From positions 1,789,625 to 1,812,392 of the forward strand of contig NW_019091415.1 in assembly GCF_001949145.1 (NCBI RefSeq): a stretch of DNA of 22,768 nucleotides, written 5' to 3'. Under the pieces are notes generated by a model. It was not told the origin of the DNA and ran no database searches. It saw only the letters and a list, made by a program, of their open reading frames with translations. A program made the translations under genes and the position numbers. Below, in pieces: positions 19,931 to 22,768 of the stretch. Position 1 is the stretch's first letter; each line of letters begins with the position of its first letter. Source of the DNA: Acanthaster planci (taxonomy: Eukaryota; Echinodermata; Asteroidea; Valvatida; Acanthasteridae).

Positions 19931-20850
19931 GGCCTTTCTGCAGACAGTGCTTCCATGGCGGACCCAGGTCGACAACCGTCCACTCGCAAAATTTACAACA
20001 GCCGACTACAACATTTTACTAGATGGTGCAGCGATGACGATGCTTCTCCGATCGAAGCTCCTATGAGTCCCGTCACAGATTTCCTCATGTACCTGTTTTA
20101 CTCGGGCCTCCAGGTTGCCACCATTTGCAATTTCTGGTCGGCCTTGGCGGCTGTACACTTAGGCTTTAGTGATGGAACGACCGTCTCTGACAACGCTGCT
20201 ATCCACCTTCTTTAAGGAATTTTTTTCGAGTGCCTCCATGTTAGACGGCTCGTCTTATCCTGGGATCTCGGGAACATTCTAGGTGTTCTTGCTGGTCCCT
20301 CCATCAAAGTGTTAGCTGACACCTGACCTCCATCTCAGCATCAACCTGGCGTTCCTCCTGGCGGTCATCTCATCAAGACGGGGTAGCGAGCTACATGCCC
20401 TATCAACTGCCGATGGCCATGTCCGCTTGGAGCCTCATGGATTTGTCTCATCCCATCCTTATGGTTTCTCACTCAAAACCAGACACCTACCTTCCGATGA
20501 TTTTGGCAAGAAATGGTGCCTGGTTTGGACTCTCAAGTGGTGCCTTGCCGGGAATCTGATTCTCAGCTTTTCATTACCAAGACGAAACCCTTCCACTCAG
20601 CGTCTAAGGACACTATCATCCGATGGACGGTCTCGGCTATTATTTTCGCTAATCAGGACTGGCTGGCTGGCTCAGCATGATGAGATGACTAGGGCTTATG
20701 TCAGAGCTCATGATGTTTGGGCTGTCTCTACATCCTGTTCATACTTTGGGGGGTTGCCTTAGCTGAAATCTGCCAGGCGGCTTGTTGGAAATCTCCCTCC
20801 ACCTTCACCGAATGCTACCTGAAGGATGCCCTGGAGAGAGAAAGGCTCAT
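19931..20850 (+). pseudogene. tyrosine recombinase of the DIRS element (inactive)
   Basis: The N-terminal DNA-binding part is readable to 20215: STRKIYNSRLQHFTRWCSDD, SPVTDFLMYLFYSGLQVATI and FWSALAAVH. The catalytic part begins with INLAFLLAVISSRRGSELHA, carrying the first catalytic Arg (20376-20381). It then gives FITKTKPFHSASKDTIIRW in a different frame, then TRAYVRAHDVWAVSTS. The conserved H-x-x-R is H-D-V-W: the His is at 20709-20711, but TGG (20718-20720) replaces the Arg codon. Finally LAEICQAACWKSPSTFTECY carries the nucleophilic Tyr at 20816-20818. Stops near 20215 and 20757 and at least two frameshifts confirm that it is dead. In intact elements this enzyme integrates the circular cDNA. 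Confidence 0.85.
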
Positions 20851-21020
20851 GGCAGAGAGACCCTGCGCTCGGTAGTTCAGGCAACATTCAGCGCCGCTCT
20901 GGGCCAGACGGCTGATAGCTAGCCTTAATAGGGTCACTGGGTGAGCGTCCGCTCTTGCGGAACCCGCCTTATGTTTCATACTCCTTTCGCCGATCGACCT
21001 CCAGGGTACGTAGCCACTCT

Positions 21021-21104
21021 GCGTATGTAGGCTGGACAGGGGTATGCGAACGCAGGAGACTCCTTCCCCACGTGGAGTGGGTCGGTTCTCCTAGTGACAC
21101 TTAG
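21021..21104 (-). repeat. internal complementary region (ICR) of the DIRS element
   Basis: The reverse complement of 21061-21104 matches the extreme right end of the element (21297-21338), sharing the block CCGACCCACTCC, then GTGGGGAAGGA. The reverse complement of 21021-21062 matches the extreme left end (15405-15447), sharing GAGTCTCCTGC, then CATACCCCTG and CCAGCCT. The two meet at 21061-21062 with a two-base overlap, reading GGGGAAGGAGTCTCCTGC on the minus strand. This head-to-tail junction is the arrangement expected for the circular-junction template of DIRS1-type elements and fixes both genomic boundaries. Confidence 0.85.
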
Positions 21105-21181
21105 CCCCACCCAGCTGCTCCCGCCTGTCCTTACCCACTTTGGCTCCAGTGATTTTACCACTTTGAAAAGAAGGATTGACA

Positions 21182-21338
21182 TAGTGGCGGGACCGCAATG
21201 CTTTTTGGAGGGTCAAGGGGCAGAATACATAATCAAGTTTTTTTGGCGATTGTAATGGGCACTTGGGAAACTTGCATATGTAGGATGGGCAGGGGTAAGT
21301 ATCACTAGGAGACCCGACCCACTCCATGTGGGGAAGGA
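21182..21338 (-). repeat. right inverted terminal repeat of the DIRS element
   Basis: It is complementary to the left repeat over about 21182-21314. It extends further outwards by about 24 bases (21315-21338, CCCGACCCACTCCATGTGGG and AAGGA) that have no counterpart at the left end but are present in the internal complementary region. A right repeat longer than the left one by about this amount is a known trait of DIRS1. Confidence 0.85.
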
Positions 21339-21957
21339 AACTACATGTATAGCCAGGAAAAACTATACAATGTGCAACTCCATTGCAAAACGTGCTTTTA
21401 AATTGTTTGTCTTTCAACTGGGGAATAGCTCCCCAGTCATATCTTGTGATGGGAGCATGACTTTATGGATCAGTCTATTAACAGCTGACACCTAATGGTC
21501 TCTCAACTGCCCCCCCCCACACCAAACCACATGAATATTAGTGCCACTGAGGTAATAGTGTTTATTCTTTAGCCTTAGCTGTGTTCCCATTGGAATTTTT
21601 TGGTAGAACTACCATTGCTGGGCAGAAGCATTACAAAATAAAGTCCAGTATCGCAATCACCAACAAATTAACGTCCCTTTTGATAAATGCATGTAGTTCA
21701 TTCATTCATCATGATCAGAAATAGTCCTAAAAGATTACTGCAAAGGTGCGCTAGTACTATTGGAACTCCAATTAAGCCAGTGGGGAAAGCCCGCACTGTA
21801 AAACATCTGAAAAGGCGCAGACCTAGACTTATCTAAGCATACCCATCAACTAGATATAGTCACACAAACGGGGACCCTTTGAAACCAGAGGAGCTTCCCC
21901 TGACCTGCAACATGAATTATTGAATCTCTTGTTTCCATTGCTTTGATGTTTTACTAG
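21339..21957. other. intron remainder after the DIRS element
   Basis: No gene-like sequence. A C-run (CCCCCCCCC near 21510-21518) is present. Intronic sequence leads up to the acceptor TTTTACTAG ending at 21957. Confidence 0.4.
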
Positions 21958-22077
21958 GTTTATGATTTGTTGTCAACAACTATCAGCAACATGACAGAGC
22001 TTTTCGAAGGTATTCAACAGAAGGAAGGACAGCAGATGGTAGAAAATACCCGCTATCGTTATGTTCAAGCTGTGTAG
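21958..22077 (+). CDS. terminal exon of unidentified host gene
   Basis: After the acceptor ending at 21957 the frame reads VYDLLSTTISNMTELFEGIQ then QKEGQQMVENTRYRYVQAV and stops with TAG at 22075-22077, that is 39 codons in phase 0, matching the phase of the exon at 10974. The peptide is predicted to be amphipathic-helical and polar at its end. An internal AAG|GTATTC at 22010 could be a donor giving a shorter exon of 52 bases. I prefer the full reading because the sequence after it stays protein-like to the stop and is followed by a plausible 3' UTR and poly(A) signal. The protein family is not recognised. Confidence 0.7.
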   Translation, partial: VYDLLSTTISNMTELFEGIQQKEGQQMVENTRYRYVQAV

Positions 22078-22360
22078 ACCTTTGATAGTCATTGTTCATG
22101 TGGCTGTTGAACAGGGCAACAAAAGAGTTGGATTCAATGACATTTCCTGGTGCATGATATGCACCGTACGAGCATAAATGCAAAAATCTAACAAGTAACA
22201 GTTTCATGGTTACCAAAATGTTATTTTGAGTAATTCTGTAAAGTTGTAACAGTGGTTTTAGCTTGCTTAGTGTTTTTAACAATTTCACTGAAAAGGAAGT
22301 ATAAGCATTCTACAGAATTGTTGTCTATGATTAAATTAGAATGTGTATCACAGTACAAGT
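22078..22360 (+). other. putative 3' untranslated region of the host gene
   Basis: AT-rich sequence from the TAG stop to just past the ATTAAA signal at 22330. The length, about 280 bases, is ordinary. No structural element is evident. Confidence 0.45.
22330..22335 (+). terminator. candidate poly(A) signal ATTAAA
   Basis: ATTAAA is the most common variant of AATAAA. It sits about 250 bases after the inferred stop codon, followed within 60 bases by a GT-rich stretch (TACTGGTAGTTTATGTTAAC). There is no direct evidence of cleavage here. Confidence 0.4.
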
Positions 22361-22655
22361 TAGAGTTCAAATACTGGTAGTTTATGTTAACTGTTCTTTA
22401 CTACAAATCTATTCCAAGACCTCAACCAACCTTTTACTTCAGAAGAAAGAGAAAGGAAGTTTGTTGTGCTGTGTTAATTTTTTTAATGAGTTGGTGCAGA
22501 TTTAGAAGTATTTTTCTTTCTGGGTTGGCAATTTTTCTTGCATCTTACATTCCACATTTCTTGCTTAACTCTCATGCTCAAATTCATCTTCTCGTAAGCC
22601 TGTGTGATGTTCTTACTTACATTGTGTTGAACTGTCTTTTATCTTCTCATAATGA
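22361..22655. other. no recognisable gene
   Basis: A 97-codon plus-strand open frame (22384-22677) is rich in hydrophobic and aromatic residues because the DNA is T-rich. I see no family signature and treat it as chance. Confidence 0.35.
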
Positions 22656-22657
22656 AT

Positions 22658-22768
22658 CAAAAATGCCATGGGCGTAAATCCCAAGGGGGACGGGGTATAC
22701 ATTCCACTACCACCTTTGACCAGGCAAGGGTGGCTATTGAATCACCCCCCCCACACACACACACACAA
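22658..22768 (+). repeat. possible dispersed repeat start and CA microsatellite
   Basis: GCCATGGGCGTAAATCCCAA followed by GGGGGACGGGG (22663-22694) resembles the 5' part of an interspersed repeat often seen in marine invertebrate sequence, from memory and not verified. The window ends in a C-run and a (CA)n tract (22745-22768). Confidence 0.4.

Larger units (their letters stand above)
15405..21338 (+). mobile_element. DIRS-type tyrosine-recombinase retrotransposon (inactive)
   Basis: The element has, in order: a left inverted terminal repeat, a leader, a gag-like region, a large replaced segment, RNase H, a linker domain, a tyrosine recombinase, an internal complementary region and a right inverted terminal repeat. 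This is the DIRS1 order, with the reverse transcriptase missing. DIRS elements replicate through a circular DNA that the recombinase integrates, leaving no target-site duplication, and none is apparent here. Boundaries were set by comparing the genomic ends with their joined copy in the internal complementary region (junction at 21061-21062). Base composition is clearly more GC-rich than the surrounding intron. Stops, frameshifts and catalytic substitutions make it non-autonomous. Confidence 0.85.
11166..21957 (+). other. inferred last intron of the host gene
   Basis: GTAAGT at 11166 and TTTTACTAG ending at 21957 would define an intron of 10792 bases. Phases match (0/0). It contains the TTAA-flanked THAP element and the DIRS-type retrotransposon, the latter on the same strand as the gene. 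No additional exon is evident between, but a small one cannot be excluded. Confidence 0.6.

Noticed and set aside
22384-22677. 97-codon hydrophobic open frame
   Set aside because: Its hydrophobicity follows from T-rich DNA; no signal, domain or splice support, and it lies past the inferred poly(A) signal.

Overview
The window looks like genomic DNA from an invertebrate animal, probably marine, dominated by an intron and by decayed transposable elements. Evidence for an animal: canonical GT/AG splice sites around protein-like exons, a THAP-domain remnant, Penelope-like and DIRS-like retroelements, and dispersed repeats typical of such genomes. The AT-rich background is interrupted by a more GC-rich DIRS-type element. 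I cannot name the phylum or species. There are no bacterial operons, CRISPR arrays, rRNAs or convincing tRNAs.

Layout. 1-2500: retroelement wreckage on the + strand: an N-terminal domain (786-1084), a Penelope-like reverse transcriptase fragment with a YRDD box (1222-1461) and the C-terminal domain of a retroelement polyprotein (2012-2398). 2680-6560: an array of diverged repeats rich in TGACGTCA- and CACGTG-like palindromes, with local periods of about 172 and 410 bp. hAT/MITE-like terminal sequences lie near 3520 and 6395. 6560-10250: mostly unexplained DNA with two clusters of AATACCGCGGTATT-like palindromes. 10258-10790: an inverted copy of the array's left part.

One host gene is visible on the + strand. 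An internal exon (10974-11165) and the terminal exon (21958-22077) are separated by an intron of about 10.8 kb whose phase is compatible at both ends. A candidate ATTAAA poly(A) signal follows at 22330. The protein family is not recognised.

The intron holds two noteworthy elements. 11230-12114 is an 885 bp segment flanked by TTAA on both sides, carrying a broken THAP zinc finger; this suggests a Kolobok-type DNA transposon remnant. 15405-21338 is a 5.9 kb DIRS-type tyrosine-recombinase retrotransposon. It has inverted terminal repeats, an internal complementary region made of the two element ends joined back to back, a degraded gag-like region, RNase H and a tyrosine recombinase. Its reverse transcriptase region is missing, with unrelated AT-rich DNA in that place. 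Several knock-out changes in these elements fit CpG-to-TpG/CpA decay. I see no functional novel system; the best finds are the DIRS architecture and the intronic context.
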